64,000 nucleotides of DNA from Ruminococcus flavefaciens (GCF_900116855.1 NZ_UETD01000008.1:163712-227711), one strand, 5' to 3'; positions 52,207 to 60,877 are shown, numbered from the stretch's first letter. The notes: generated by a model from the sequence alone, not told the origin. A program made the numbers and translations.

Positions 52207-52465
52207 TCAGAGAAGCTCCTATGTCTATGGGATTTGGCATGATGTCGGAGCTGTCTGCGGTCAGGGAGCGGAGCTTCCCGAAAACGGGAGCAGTTACCTC
52301 GGGATAAAGCATATTTCCCACAAAAAACGCCGCCGCCAGCAATATACACACCACTGCCTGAAAAGCAATGATATCATCGGCTTTTCCCTTTTTCTTACGG
52401 GATATCTCCTCAGCTATCACCTCAACAGTATCCTCCTCCGCAGTCAGCTCCTCAGTTTCGTCCAT
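52193..52465 (-). CDS. Small single-pass membrane protein, possible partner of the M50 protease
   Basis: I start at ATG 52465 (MDETEELTAEEDTVEVIAEE) after GAGGTGAT. The 90 residues have an acidic cytoplasmic start, a basic RKKKGK stop and one helix (about 32-54, IIAFQAVVCILLAAAFFVGN), then a short outer tail with NPIDIGASLIDKL. It precedes and overlaps the SpoIVFB-like gene, the place of SpoIVFA in Bacillus, but it is too short to carry the SpoIVFA M23-like domain. A partner role is inferred from position. Confidence 0.65.
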   Translation of the reverse strand: MDETEELTAEEDTVEVIAEEISRKKKGKADDIIAFQAVVCILLAAAFFVGNMLYPEVTAPVFGKLRSLTADSSDIMPNPIDIGASLIDKL

Positions 52466-52595
52466 AAGATCACCTCGGTAAATATTATGCAAAAAATTGC
52501 GAAAAATGCAGAATTATCCATGTTTTTTGAAGCTGCAGATGCTCATAATACATTTGCGGAGCGATCCGCACCAACTTAATCAGAGGTAAATGCTT

Positions 52596-53330
52596 ATGAA
52601 GATAAAACCATACGCTGCCCTGCTGACTGCGGCTGTAATGCCGTGTACGGCGGTATATGCTGCCGATAGCACGAAGATCGGCTACGGTCAGGGAACGGCA
52701 ACGGACGAGAAAAACCGTCCCGTTGACGCAGTGCAGTTCAACAGCCGATACGGCGACCTTGATGCCTTCGCCCTGTCGGAGGATGAAAAGCGAATAATCA
52801 TCACCTTTGATCAGGGCTATGAAAACGGCTATACCGCAAAGATACTGGATACACTGAAGGAAAAGGACGTACAGGCGATATTCTTCCTGACAGGTCCTTA
52901 TGCAAAAACGGAGAGCGCTCTTGTGCAGCGAATGATAGACGAGGGACACGTCCTCGGAAATCACGGCATGACTCATGCCAGTCTGCCCACCCTCTCCGAT
53001 GAGAACGCAAAGGAAGAGATAATGTCGCTCCACAACTACGTCATGAACAACTACGGCTATCAGATGCAGTACTTCCGCTGCCCATGCGGAGAATACTCCG
53101 AAAAGGCGCTTGAGACCGCGCAGCAGTGCGGCTATAAGACCCTTTTCTGGAGCAGTGCCTATGTGGACTGGAAGACCGATCAGCAGCCATCTCCTCAGGA
53201 GGGGCTCAGAAAGCTTACGGAAGCTGCACACGGCGGCGAGATACTGCTGCTTCACTCGGTATCCTCCACAAATGCGGAGATACTGGGCGAACTGATAGAC
53301 AGCTTCAGAGCAATGGGATACACGGTATAA
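52596..53330 (+). CDS. PdaA-like polysaccharide deacetylase
   Basis: A 244-residue secreted protein from ATG 52596 after AGAGG, with a signal peptide (MKIKPYAALLTAAVMPCTAV, cut near 22). The NodB fold has ITFDQGYENGYTAKIL, HVLGNHGMTHASLPTL (metal His), YFRCPCGEYSEKAL and LLHSVSSTN. A Gln in TFDQGYENG instead of the second Asp of TFDDG is typical of PdaA, which makes muramic-lactam in spore cortex. It may therefore be sporulation-related. Followed by a strong terminator. Confidence 0.88.
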   Translation: MKIKPYAALLTAAVMPCTAVYAADSTKIGYGQGTATDEKNRPVDAVQFNSRYGDLDAFALSEDEKRIIITFDQGYENGYTAKILDTLKEKDVQAIFFLTGPYAKTESALVQRMIDEGHVLGNHGMTHASLPTLSDENAKEEIMSLHNYVMNNYGYQMQYFRCPCGEYSEKALETAQQCGYKTLFWSSAYVDWKTDQQPSPQEGLRKLTEAAHGGEILLLHSVSSTNAEILGELIDSFRAMGYTV

Positions 53331-53333
53331 AGA

Positions 53334-53363
53334 AAGCGGACACAAATGTGTCCGCTTGTTTTT
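53334..53363. terminator. Intrinsic terminator after the deacetylase gene
   Basis: AAGCGGACAC (53334-53343) and GTGTCCGCTT (53348-53357) form a ten-pair stem with an AAAT loop and a T run. The convergent DUF11 gene ends nearby and may share it. Confidence 0.85.
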
Positions 53364-53378
53364 ATTTTAGCTGTGCTT

Positions 53379-54239
53379 TTATACCAGTCTGCCTCTGATG
53401 ATGAGAGTACTTACACCTGCCTGAGAGCTCCACTCGCCTGTGGTCTCGTCCTGAACGAACTGAGCCGCAGGAACGGTTATCATGCCGTCAAGGCTGGTAA
53501 ATACTCCCGTAGCAGGGTCATAGGCGTAGTTTGTGCCCGAAGCCCATGCCGCTCCGTTGAACTCCGCGGTGATACCGCTGAGCGCAGGAGTAAAGGCGTC
53601 GCTGAATATGACATTATCAGCAGCCTCTGCGGGAACTGTACCGAAGTTCTGGATAACAAAGGTGTAGGTCACCTCGCCGTTCTCCTCAACAGCCGCAGGA
53701 CTGAGTGACTTGCTGATAGCAAGGTCGATACCCTCGGTGTAAGCGATATCGGCAGAAGCCGTCACCGCCTCAAAGCCTGCTCCGCTGACTGTGGCGGTAT
53801 TGGTTATTACCGCATCTGCGCCCATGGGAGCAAATTCGTTGGTCTCGGCAGCGTAAATGAGTGTGGCATTGCCGCCTGCAGGCACATTGACACCTGTTAT
53901 GGTAAGGGGCGACAATGAAGTCACCACAGGTGCAGGCTGCTGAACGCCGTTCACATAGTATATGAGGCTGCCCTCCTTGTAGGTCAGGGGCACAGCAGCA
54001 CCGCCAGCCTCACCGAAGCTGTACTCACCGAGGTCGTCTGTGACAGTAATGCCGTTATAGCAGGAAGAGCCTGTATTCACGATACTTACCACAAAAACGT
54101 TATCACTTCCCCGTGAATAGTTGTCGGGCACCGCAGTCTTTGAAGCCGAGAGCACCTCGAGTATCTCACCTGCGGTTATATTTGAGCTTGCCACCGTTCC
54201 GTTGTAGGACAGTGTTGCCTGATTATAGAAAGTTGCCAT
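53379..54239 (-). CDS. DUF11 repeat protein without signal peptide
   Basis: A 286-residue beta-rich protein starting MATFYNQATLSYNGTVASSN, directly with mature-type sequence and no export signal. Two DUF11-like Ig domains can be seen (about 25-140, SASKTAVPDNYSRGSDNVFV; about 165-285, DLAISKSLSPAAVEENGEVT). Similar short DUF11 proteins occur in Clostridia, often without a signal, and some are linked to spore surfaces; that link is only a suggestion here. AGGAATC-type ribosome site (GGAGGAATCACT) before the ATG. Confidence 0.8.
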   Translation of the reverse strand: MATFYNQATLSYNGTVASSNITAGEILEVLSASKTAVPDNYSRGSDNVFVVSIVNTGSSCYNGITVTDDLGEYSFGEAGGAAVPLTYKEGSLIYYVNGVQQPAPVVTSLSPLTITGVNVPAGGNATLIYAAETNEFAPMGADAVITNTATVSGAGFEAVTASADIAYTEGIDLAISKSLSPAAVEENGEVTYTFVIQNFGTVPAEAADNVIFSDAFTPALSGITAEFNGAAWASGTNYAYDPATGVFTSLDGMITVPAAQFVQDETTGEWSSQAGVSTLIIRGRLV

Positions 54240-54334
54240 AGTGATTCCTCCATATGGCGGAATACCGCCGTATTAAGGGAGGGAGACTTCCCTCCCTCGC
54301 TGTATTATATGAAGGAGCGGCACTTTCTGTGAAT

Positions 54335-54748
54335 TCAGATTATCTTTCCCTCAAAGTGGTCCATTTCGTGCTGGATTATCTCCGCCTCATAGTCGCGGAA
54401 AATACCGCGGCGGCGCTTGAACTTCTTATCCAGATACTCCACACAGATAGTGCGGAATCTGGTGACGGGGCGCACACCGCTCAGTGAGAGACAGCCCTCC
54501 TCGGTCTCGTAGGTCTCCTTGGACTTATCCACGATACGGGGATTTATCATAGCAATATACTCCTCGCCTATAAGCGCTACAAGGATAGTCTTGTGGACAC
54601 CTATCATATTTGCAGCCATACCCACGCATCTTTCCGAATTAGCCTGCACCGTGTCAAGAAGGTCCCTGACGGTCTGCATATCCGCCCTTGTGGCAGGCTC
54701 AGACTTGACGCTGAGTATCTTTTCATCTCTTACAATATCCTTTACCAT
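54335..54748 (-). CDS. Peptide deformylase family protein (variant motif I)
   Basis: A 137-residue protein from ATG 54748 after AAAGGAAA. Motif II (EEGCLSLSGVRPVTR) and motif III (IIQHEMDHFEG, HExxH) hold all three metal ligands. Motif I, normally GxGLAAxQ, reads CVGMAANMIG, so the catalytic Gln is Met. It is also shorter than typical Def (about 150-170). This variant occurs as a second paralogue in other Clostridia. Deformylase activity may be weak or aimed at other substrates; the main Def is probably elsewhere. Confidence 0.85.
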   Translation of the reverse strand: MVKDIVRDEKILSVKSEPATRADMQTVRDLLDTVQANSERCVGMAANMIGVHKTILVALIGEEYIAMINPRIVDKSKETYETEEGCLSLSGVRPVTRFRTICVEYLDKKFKRRRGIFRDYEAEIIQHEMDHFEGKII

Positions 54749-54814
54749 AACTGTTTCCTTTCCTGTCAATGCAAAGAGCGTAGGGAAGCCCCTCTGCTGC
54801 ATCGCTGAACAAAA

Positions 54815-54843
54815 TTACCGAGCCATCATTTCAGGCTCGGTAA
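54815..54843 (-). terminator. Intrinsic terminator after the 239-residue protein gene
   Basis: TTACCGAGCC (54815-54824) and GGCTCGGTAA (54834-54843) form a ten-pair stem with a nine-base loop; on the minus strand TTTTG follows. Confidence 0.78.
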
Positions 54844-54884
54844 CATATTTTACGTTGATTGAAGCTTGCTGTCATAAGTTCCGC

Positions 54885-55604
54885 TCAGATGAGCTTGTTA
54901 ATGTTTTTCTCGGAGGCATGGGGATAAAGCTCCATCAGCCTTGCGACTATCCTCTCACGGGAATCCGCAGGCTCCTCGGAATAGGCAGCACTAATGGTGT
55001 CATAGCCGAATATCCTCTCGGGAGTTGTATACACTGCCACGCTCATGCCGTACTCCTCGCCGCGCTTGTTGCGCCTGTAGCGGAAGTCCCTGACAACGAG
55101 GTAGGTCTTCATCTGGAGCTGTGTCATAATGCCCTGAAAGTTTTTTTCTCCGCCCTTGCCGAAGCCTCCCAGCTCCTTGGCTTCAAAGGAGAAAAGCTCC
55201 TCATGGCTGTCAAACAGTTCCATAATCTTAGCCTCACGGCGGCCTGCGCGTCCCTCGTCGCAGAGGCTGTCGAAGTCGTAGCCGTCCCTGCGGTAGTTAG
55301 CGAAATAAGGCAGCCATTCCGCTGAGATGAAACCCGCCTTGCCGCCGAAGAACTTACCGTAAGCGACTCTGCCCCCTGCCGCAGCAGCGGCTCTCCACTC
55401 CCACGGGTCGGTGGCAGCATTGCCTGTCCACCACGACTTGGCGGCACAGTGCTCCTCCACGGAGAAGTCCTCGATATTGTTGCTGAAAAGGGGAACAAAT
55501 CCCACCTTTTCCACGAAGCTGACAAGGTCATCAACATTTCTGAGCCTGTTGGGGTCACGCAGAGTTGTGCCCAGCATTATCCACTCGCCGTTATCGGTTA
55601 TCAT
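54885..55604 (-). CDS. Conserved hypothetical protein, possibly AlkZ-related
   Basis: A 239-residue cytoplasmic protein. It contains TDPWEWRAAAAAGGRVAYGK, FFGGKAGFISAEWLPYFANY and QMKTYLVVRDFRYRRNKRGE, a set I associate with clostridial proteins named AlkZ-related, though without confidence in function. There is no catalytic motif I can point to. It follows the amidohydrolase gene by 12 bases on the same strand and is probably cotranscribed. Confidence 0.72.
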   Translation of the reverse strand: MITDNGEWIMLGTTLRDPNRLRNVDDLVSFVEKVGFVPLFSNNIEDFSVEEHCAAKSWWTGNAATDPWEWRAAAAAGGRVAYGKFFGGKAGFISAEWLPYFANYRRDGYDFDSLCDEGRAGRREAKIMELFDSHEELFSFEAKELGGFGKGGEKNFQGIMTQLQMKTYLVVRDFRYRRNKRGEEYGMSVAVYTTPERIFGYDTISAAYSEEPADSRERIVARLMELYPHASEKNINKLI

Positions 55605-55616
55605 TCAGTCTCCTCC

Positions 55617-56426
55617 TCAGAGTCCGAGGAACTCCTTGAAATTAGTTGCAAGTATCTTCTGGTTTTCCTCCTCGGTGAAGCCCAGCTGCAGGAAGCGCAT
55701 GAGCTCGTCCTCGTGGCTCCACATGGGAAAATCAGAGCCGAAGAAGCAGTTCTCGATACCATACTTTCTGACGATATGTGCAGCCCTTTCGGGGGTGAGG
55801 AATGCCAGCGAGCTGCTGACGTCGAACCTTACATTGTCAAGACCTGCCAAAGTCTTTTCAGCCTCGTCCCACTGCTGATAGCCGCCGAGATGAGCGGCAA
55901 GGAGCTGGAGCTTGGGGAAATTCTCGTTTATCTTCTTTATGCGGTGGGGCGCAGAGTAATCGTATCTTGCATCGCCGCAGTGTATGAGCAGGGGCAGCCT
56001 GCCCTCGATGAGCTCATATATCCTGAACGCCTCGGGAGAGTCCGCATTGAACTTCTGGAAATCGGGGTGGAGCTTCACGCCGTGGAGTCCCAGTGAGATT
56101 ATCTGCTCAATATCCCCCTCAAGGTCTGAGGAATCGGGGTGAGTGGTGCCGAAGCCGTAGAAGCAGGAGTGCTTTTCGCATTCCTGAGCGATGAAGTGAT
56201 TGATATTATTGGTCTGCTTCGGTGTGGTGGCAGTTGAGCATACAAGGTATTTTGTTACCCCAATCTTACTTCCTGCCTCGATGAGCTTCTCGCTGAAGCC
56301 GTGATTATTCATTGGTATGTCATAGAAATGTCCGATACTGACTGTAGCTGTCTCCGCGATCTTTTCGGGGAAAATATGCGAATGTGCGTCGATTATCTCA
56401 TATTTTCCGTATACCTCTGGATTCAT
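55617..56426 (-). CDS. Amidohydrolase-family metal-dependent hydrolase
   Basis: A 269-residue TIM-barrel protein of the amidohydrolase_2 (ACMSD-like) type. IIDAHSHIFPEKIAET gives the HxH metal motif, HGVKLHPDFQKFN the central Lys/His segment, PLLIHCGDARYDYSAPHR and LLAAHLGGYQQWDEAEKTL the next His ligands, and CFFGSDFPMW the catalytic Asp. The substrate is unknown. It is the first gene of a unit with the 239-residue protein. Confidence 0.88.
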   Translation of the reverse strand: MNPEVYGKYEIIDAHSHIFPEKIAETATVSIGHFYDIPMNNHGFSEKLIEAGSKIGVTKYLVCSTATTPKQTNNINHFIAQECEKHSCFYGFGTTHPDSSDLEGDIEQIISLGLHGVKLHPDFQKFNADSPEAFRIYELIEGRLPLLIHCGDARYDYSAPHRIKKINENFPKLQLLAAHLGGYQQWDEAEKTLAGLDNVRFDVSSSLAFLTPERAAHIVRKYGIENCFFGSDFPMWSHEDELMRFLQLGFTEEENQKILATNFKEFLGL

Positions 56427-56570
56427 TCTTACATCTCCTAATTACAGATTCACAGAATATTATACTCCATATCTGAGAGTTTGTCAAACGGGCGGAAACA
56501 AATTTTTTTGTAAACTTTCTGTGATATACAACGGTTTTCCGTTGGAAATACCCCCTTTACGGACTACTTA

Positions 56571-56584
56571 TGAAAGCGCTTTCA
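56571..56584 (+). promoter_or_regulatory. Perfect cre/LacI-type operator
   Basis: TGAAAGCGCTTTCA is a perfect 14-base palindrome and matches the CcpA cre consensus TGNAANCGNTNNCA at every fixed base. It lies 24 bases before the ATG at 56609. A second palindrome, CAACGG/CCGTTG, lies just upstream (about 56529-56544). Carbon-dependent or LacI-type repression of the next two genes is a reasonable guess. Confidence 0.6.
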
Positions 56585-56608
56585 AAAATCTATAAAGGAG
56601 GAACCAAA

Positions 56609-56851
56609 ATGGTAACTATTTTAAAGGAGAGATTTCGCAGCTTTGAAGACAGTAAGTCGGTAGTCGTGGCGGAGCTTGCCGTAGACGTAAAGACCGACCT
56701 TCCTGTGCCTGACGGCATAAGCGGCAGAGTGCTCTCTCAGGGCACACTGGCATGGGAGATAACCACAGGTGAGCTATACGGACTGGGCAGTGACGGCAAA
56801 TGGGTCAACCAGACCACAGGCGACGTCTATGATCCCGCCGGGGAGGAATGA
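56609..56851 (+). CDS. Small protein, probably phage-tail-related
   Basis: An 80-residue protein from ATG 56609 after AAAGGAGG. It begins MVTILKERFRSFEDSKSVVV and has SQGTLAWEITTGELYGLGSD near the end. It overlaps the next, larger gene by four bases, and the pair resembles the small-plus-large arrangement in phage tail regions. No other phage gene is present. Confidence 0.65.
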   Translation: MVTILKERFRSFEDSKSVVVAELAVDVKTDLPVPDGISGRVLSQGTLAWEITTGELYGLGSDGKWVNQTTGDVYDPAGEE

Positions 56852-57912
56852 CCATGCTCTTTGAGATACTGAAAGTCCGCCGAACAGGCATCGCGGACGA
56901 CCTTTTCACAAGGCTGGCAGTCAGGGCTATGGGATATCATGAGCGCACGGGGGCAGTTCCCCTGCGCTTTTTCTCCGACGGCACTCCCCTTGCGGACTGG
57001 CGCATAAAGGGCGCGGCAGGGGGCGTGGGCTGTGTCGGCACCAACAAGCTGGACTACAAGCCCATAGCTCGGGGCTCGGGACCCGGCGGCACATATACAG
57101 ACAGCGGCACCATTGCAGGTGTTGCAATGAACACCGTCAGTATCCCCGACGGAGCACCTGCCGACTCCGACCATCAGCGCTGGTATATGCTCCGCGCAAA
57201 TATCAACGAGGGCGGAAACTGGGTGGACGATTACAGAAGTCCCACCTATGCCAACTGCAACTGGTATGCCAAGCTTACGGCAGGCACATACAAGCTTGTT
57301 GCAGAGTGTGCAAATCCCTATGGCATAACGGTCCGCGTGCCCAATCTGGACAGCATATACCGCAACGACAGCGCATTGCCGGGGAACCATATCCCCAGAT
57401 ACGACCTTGTGGACAGCAGCGGAAATATACTCATAGAAGTAACTTGGGAGAACTTCTTCGGAAGCGGAAATCAGCGGAGATGGACCCGAAAGGAGTCTGT
57501 ATTCACAGTGACCGAGGATACCGACGTGGGTGTATTCTCCAAGATGTTCCAGTATGACAGCTCTTACGCTGTTGATAATATCACACCCTATCTTGTATTC
57601 CGCTACATGATAGTGCCTGCGGACACGCCGACCTCACAGTTCAGCGTTACTCTGCCAATAACGGGTGAGCCCGAGATAACAGGCGAGAGCTGCTGGGAGC
57701 CCTATAAAATGGTACTCCCTCTGACAGTTCGCTGCGGAGAGCGGTCTGCGGCAGTCGCCATTGACCTTGGGAAAAACCTCCTCGGCGAGAACGACACCGT
57801 CAGCTTTTCGTCCACACATACCACTATCCCCACATTCATCGGTACCAACATCATCACTGCGGAAACCGAGATACAGCCCTCGGAGATGTACATAAAGTAC
57901 ATCGGAATATAA
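56848..57912 (+). CDS. Phage-tail-like structural protein (tentative)
   Basis: A 354-residue protein without a signal peptide. Residues about 38-75 read PLRFFSDGTPLADWRIKGAA then GGVG, close to the segment found at the start of many Firmicutes phage tail-associated proteins (LSDGxPLxDYRIYGxxGGVG). The middle is beta-rich (TAGTYKLVAECANPYGITVR), and the end has SEMYIKYIGI. No lytic or adhesin motif is seen. It may be a domesticated phage remnant or part of a mobile unit; the cre-like operator upstream is unusual for phage genes. Confidence 0.65.
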   Translation: MTMLFEILKVRRTGIADDLFTRLAVRAMGYHERTGAVPLRFFSDGTPLADWRIKGAAGGVGCVGTNKLDYKPIARGSGPGGTYTDSGTIAGVAMNTVSIPDGAPADSDHQRWYMLRANINEGGNWVDDYRSPTYANCNWYAKLTAGTYKLVAECANPYGITVRVPNLDSIYRNDSALPGNHIPRYDLVDSSGNILIEVTWENFFGSGNQRRWTRKESVFTVTEDTDVGVFSKMFQYDSSYAVDNITPYLVFRYMIVPADTPTSQFSVTLPITGEPEITGESCWEPYKMVLPLTVRCGERSAAVAIDLGKNLLGENDTVSFSSTHTTIPTFIGTNIITAETEIQPSEMYIKYIGI

Positions 57913-57914
57913 GA

Positions 57915-57945
57915 AAAAAGCCCGTGACAGCTCACGGGCTTTTCC
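57915..57945. terminator. Bidirectional intrinsic terminator
   Basis: GCCCGTGA (57921-57928) and TCACGGGC (57933-57940) with flanking AAAAAA and TTTT give a stem of up to 12 pairs. It separates the convergent phage-like and GNAT genes. Confidence 0.9.
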
Positions 57946-57950
57946 ATAAT

Positions 57951-58751
57951 TCAGTTTCTTTCCTCAAGGCGTCCCTTTGCAGCGCTGTCCTTTTCGATGT
58001 CGATACGCTCGAGAACTATCTCTCTGCCTGCAACGCGGAAGCCTATCTCCTTATAGAAGCTGACTCTGACGTCCAGTGCCAGCAGGTAGGCTCTCTTTCC
58101 GAGACCGTTGAAGAACTTGGCAAGCCATTTCAGGAACTCCCTTGCATAGCCTCTGCCCCTTGCAGCCTTATTTGTAGCCACCTGACCGATGAGGACGGTG
58201 CTTCCGATATCGAATACCGCCGAAGCTGTTGTGGAGTTGCGGTAGGTGAACACTCTGCTTATACCGTGGCGGCAGCGGTGTGAGGTATCGGTGTACCACA
58301 GTGAGAAATCCGCGATATTGGGAAATCCCTCGCTGAGTATCTTGTACACATCGGGGAGATTGGGGTTGAACTCAACGTGCTCCTCAATAGCCTCAAGCGG
58401 CGTATCATCGGGAATGAGCTCAAAGATAGTGCGGTTGAGGACCTGATATCTCTCGGGGATGGTTATACCCTCCAGTATCTTCTGGTCGCCCTCTATACGG
58501 AATGGCACATTCATGCTGACGAACAGGTCTATCTCCTGATTTGGTTCAAGATTTCCGTCGCCGCAGATTATCAGGGTAGAGTTGATGATGAACATGAAGC
58601 CCACGCCTGTTTCGTCAGTTATCTTGTAAAAACGGCAGAATTCATAATTCGGACCGTATGCTCTCATATAGGCGAGCATTTTCTTGCCCGACAGCGTTTT
58701 GTTCAGCAGTACGCGGTCAAGCTCGTATTCATGTTCAATAAGTGTTATCAT
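57951..58751 (-). CDS. GNAT-family acetyltransferase
   Basis: A 266-residue protein. The C-terminal half (about 130-255) is a GNAT fold with the acetyl-CoA loop VATNKAARGRGYAREFLKWL and ALDVRVSFYKEIGFRVAGRE. The N-terminal 125 residues form a separate domain that resembles no catalytic family I know but is common in clostridial GNATs. It overlaps the M42 gene by four bases, so it is cotranslated with two aminopeptidases. Its substrate may be a peptide or amino acid. Confidence 0.85.
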   Translation of the reverse strand: MITLIEHEYELDRVLLNKTLSGKKMLAYMRAYGPNYEFCRFYKITDETGVGFMFIINSTLIICGDGNLEPNQEIDLFVSMNVPFRIEGDQKILEGITIPERYQVLNRTIFELIPDDTPLEAIEEHVEFNPNLPDVYKILSEGFPNIADFSLWYTDTSHRCRHGISRVFTYRNSTTASAVFDIGSTVLIGQVATNKAARGRGYAREFLKWLAKFFNGLGKRAYLLALDVRVSFYKEIGFRVAGREIVLERIDIEKDSAAKGRLEERN

Positions 58752-59752
58752 AATAAAGGTATCCTTTTTGAAAGATTTTTCACAAGCTTATAGGAGCTTA
58801 TGAGGTCTGACATATCAATGACAGATGAGGGAGAATGGAGGTATCTGCAAGGTACAGACACGGATATGGTGCGGACTCCCTTTCCGCTTATATGTATAGC
58901 GCCTGCGTCATTGCCGCCTGCTATCATGGTCTTGGTCTGGCAGGTAGCAAGGTCGAAGGCGAGCTTATAAAGCTCCTTGTCGTAGATAGTGCGCCTGTCC
59001 ATAAAGGACACAACGGGACCTCTGCCCAGCTCGCAGACTCTCTTTTCGCCTGTGACGCCGTCGATATCCGCAGCGGTCGTAGCTTCCAGCACTATGGCAA
59101 AGTCGGGAGCTACGGAGAATGAGGACACCGCCGAGCCGCGGAGACCTATCTCCTCCTGTACGTTGAAGACGAAATATGTGTCATAGTCGGGCTTCTCCTG
59201 CATGAGCTTTATCATTATGGCGCAGCCTGCGCGGTCATCAATAGCCTTTGACTTTACGCAGTGCTCACCAAGCTCGGTGAACTCCGAGTCATAATAAACG
59301 CAGTCGCCGAGGGAGACAAACTTCTCAGCCTCCTCCTTGCCTGCGGCGCCGATGTCGATGTAGAGACTGTCCACCGAGGGAGCCTTTTCGCGCTGCTCCT
59401 TGCTCAGGTTATGCACAGCCGTAGAACCCACGACTCCGCTGATACGGTCTTTTCCAACGCGGACCTGTCTGCCGATGATGACAGAGGGGTCTATTCCGCC
59501 CACGCAGTCGAAACGGAGAGTTCCGTCTGCGCGGATATATGTTACCATGAAGCCCACCTCGTCCATGTGGGCGCATATCATCAGTTTTTTCTTCGGGGAC
59601 TTTCTTCCCTTGCGGAAGCAGATAAGGTTGCCAAGGTCGTCCACGCTGTACTGGCAATAGTCCTTGACCTTGCTTATGATAAGGTCGCGTACAGCTCCCT
59701 CATCGCCCGAAATGCCGTCGGTAAGGCATAATTCTTTCAGAAGCTCCTTCAT
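58748..59752 (-). CDS. M42 family aminopeptidase (second copy)
   Basis: A 334-residue cytoplasmic zinc or cobalt aminopeptidase of the glutamyl aminopeptidase/PepA-like M42 family. Metal motifs are KKLMICAHMDEVGFMVTYI (His, Asp), AIDDRAGCAIM (Asp bridging), VFNVQEEIGLRGSAVSSF (Glu-Glu) and VLEATTAAD; the last His is near RYLHSPSSVIDMSDL. It lies two bases after the upstream M42 gene; the two differ throughout and are paralogues, perhaps forming mixed complexes. Confidence 0.92.
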   Translation of the reverse strand: MKELLKELCLTDGISGDEGAVRDLIISKVKDYCQYSVDDLGNLICFRKGRKSPKKKLMICAHMDEVGFMVTYIRADGTLRFDCVGGIDPSVIIGRQVRVGKDRISGVVGSTAVHNLSKEQREKAPSVDSLYIDIGAAGKEEAEKFVSLGDCVYYDSEFTELGEHCVKSKAIDDRAGCAIMIKLMQEKPDYDTYFVFNVQEEIGLRGSAVSSFSVAPDFAIVLEATTAADIDGVTGEKRVCELGRGPVVSFMDRRTIYDKELYKLAFDLATCQTKTMIAGGNDAGAIHISGKGVRTISVSVPCRYLHSPSSVIDMSDLISSYKLVKNLSKRIPLL

Positions 59753-59754
59753 GA

Positions 59755-60765
59755 TCAGCCCTCCTTTATGAATTCCGCAAGGAGTCTTGCGGTAAGCTCC
59801 ACATCTGTAAGGTCTATGACCTCAACGGGAGTGTGCATATTGCGGAGCGGTATGGAGACAGTGCAGGCTTTTGCACCGCTACGGCTGACTGAATAGCGGT
59901 CTGCATTTGTGGAGGTAAGACCGCTCATGACCTCTGTCTGATAGGGGATATCCGCAGCCTCGGCAGCTGCCATAAGGCTGTCGCTTATCTCGCGGGACAG
60001 AGAGGGTGAAACTCCTATCATGGGACCTCCGCCGAGATATCCGCACTTGCTCTCGTCCTCACCTATGGCATAGGCGAAGCTGACGTCCACAGCCAGCGCG
60101 ATATCGGGATCGATGGTGAAAGCGCCTGTCTTGGCACCGCGCTCCCCCACCTCCTCCTGCACGGAGAAGATAACGGTGACGTTATAGGCGGTCTCCTGCC
60201 CTTTCAGCAGTTCAAGGGTGTAGAGCAGGCAGGCAACTCCGCAGCGGTCGTCCAGAGCGCCGCCTGTGATACGGCTGCCAAGGAGGTCGCGGCAGGTAAC
60301 GTCAAATGTGATACTGTCACCGAGGGAGACTGTCTGCTCCAGCTCGGCTTTTGTCATGCCCGTGTCGATGGCGATATCGCTTATTTCGGGCACGGGAGTA
60401 CTTCCGCTGGTAAGATGGGGCGGAACGGAGCATATAACTCCCTTGATATCGCTTTTTCCGTGAATGACAACGGGCTGTGCGGGCAGAAGTCTGCGGTCGA
60501 GACCTCCTATGTTCCCCACCTTGATGAAGCCCTCATCGGTGATGGCTGTCACGGCAAAGCCCACCTGATCGATATGGGCATCGAGAACAAGCTTGGGACG
60601 CCCCTCAGCTTGAACGCCGAAGCTTCCGATGACATTGCCGCCGAAAACAGCTGCATCGGGGCAGTATTCACGGAGCATTGCCAGAGCAAGTCCTGCGGCG
60701 TCCTCCTCGCTTCCCGACGCCCCCGACGCCTCGGACAGCTGAGTGATGGTATTTTTCAGATCCAT
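59755..60765 (-). CDS. M42 family aminopeptidase (first copy)
   Basis: A 336-residue protein with the same M42 motifs as its neighbour: KLVLDAHIDQVGFAVTAI, GGALDDRCGVACLLYTLELL, VIFSVQEEVGERGAKTGAFT, ALAVDVSFA and RNMHTPVEVIDLTDVE. These enzymes form tetrahedral dodecamers that trim peptides in the cytoplasm. It is the first gene of the operon M42-M42-GNAT, with a good promoter at 60809. Confidence 0.92.
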   Translation of the reverse strand: MDLKNTITQLSEASGASGSEEDAAGLALAMLREYCPDAAVFGGNVIGSFGVQAEGRPKLVLDAHIDQVGFAVTAITDEGFIKVGNIGGLDRRLLPAQPVVIHGKSDIKGVICSVPPHLTSGSTPVPEISDIAIDTGMTKAELEQTVSLGDSITFDVTCRDLLGSRITGGALDDRCGVACLLYTLELLKGQETAYNVTVIFSVQEEVGERGAKTGAFTIDPDIALAVDVSFAYAIGEDESKCGYLGGGPMIGVSPSLSREISDSLMAAAEAADIPYQTEVMSGLTSTNADRYSVSRSGAKACTVSIPLRNMHTPVEVIDLTDVELTARLLAEFIKEG

Positions 60766-60808
60766 TGCATTAACTCCTTTCGTCTCAGAATAAAACAGAT
60801 CACTATAT

Positions 60809-60837
60809 ATTATATCAGAAAGTCACATATTTTTCAA
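60809..60837 (-). promoter_or_regulatory. SigA-type promoter of the M42-M42-GNAT operon
   Basis: On the minus strand TTGAAA (60832-60837) and TATAAT (60809-60814) are 17 bases apart, about 38 bases before the first M42 start. Confidence 0.82.
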
Positions 60838-60877
60838 TAGCCTTCAGGTATAATTTATGCGGTTTTATCCAGACAGA

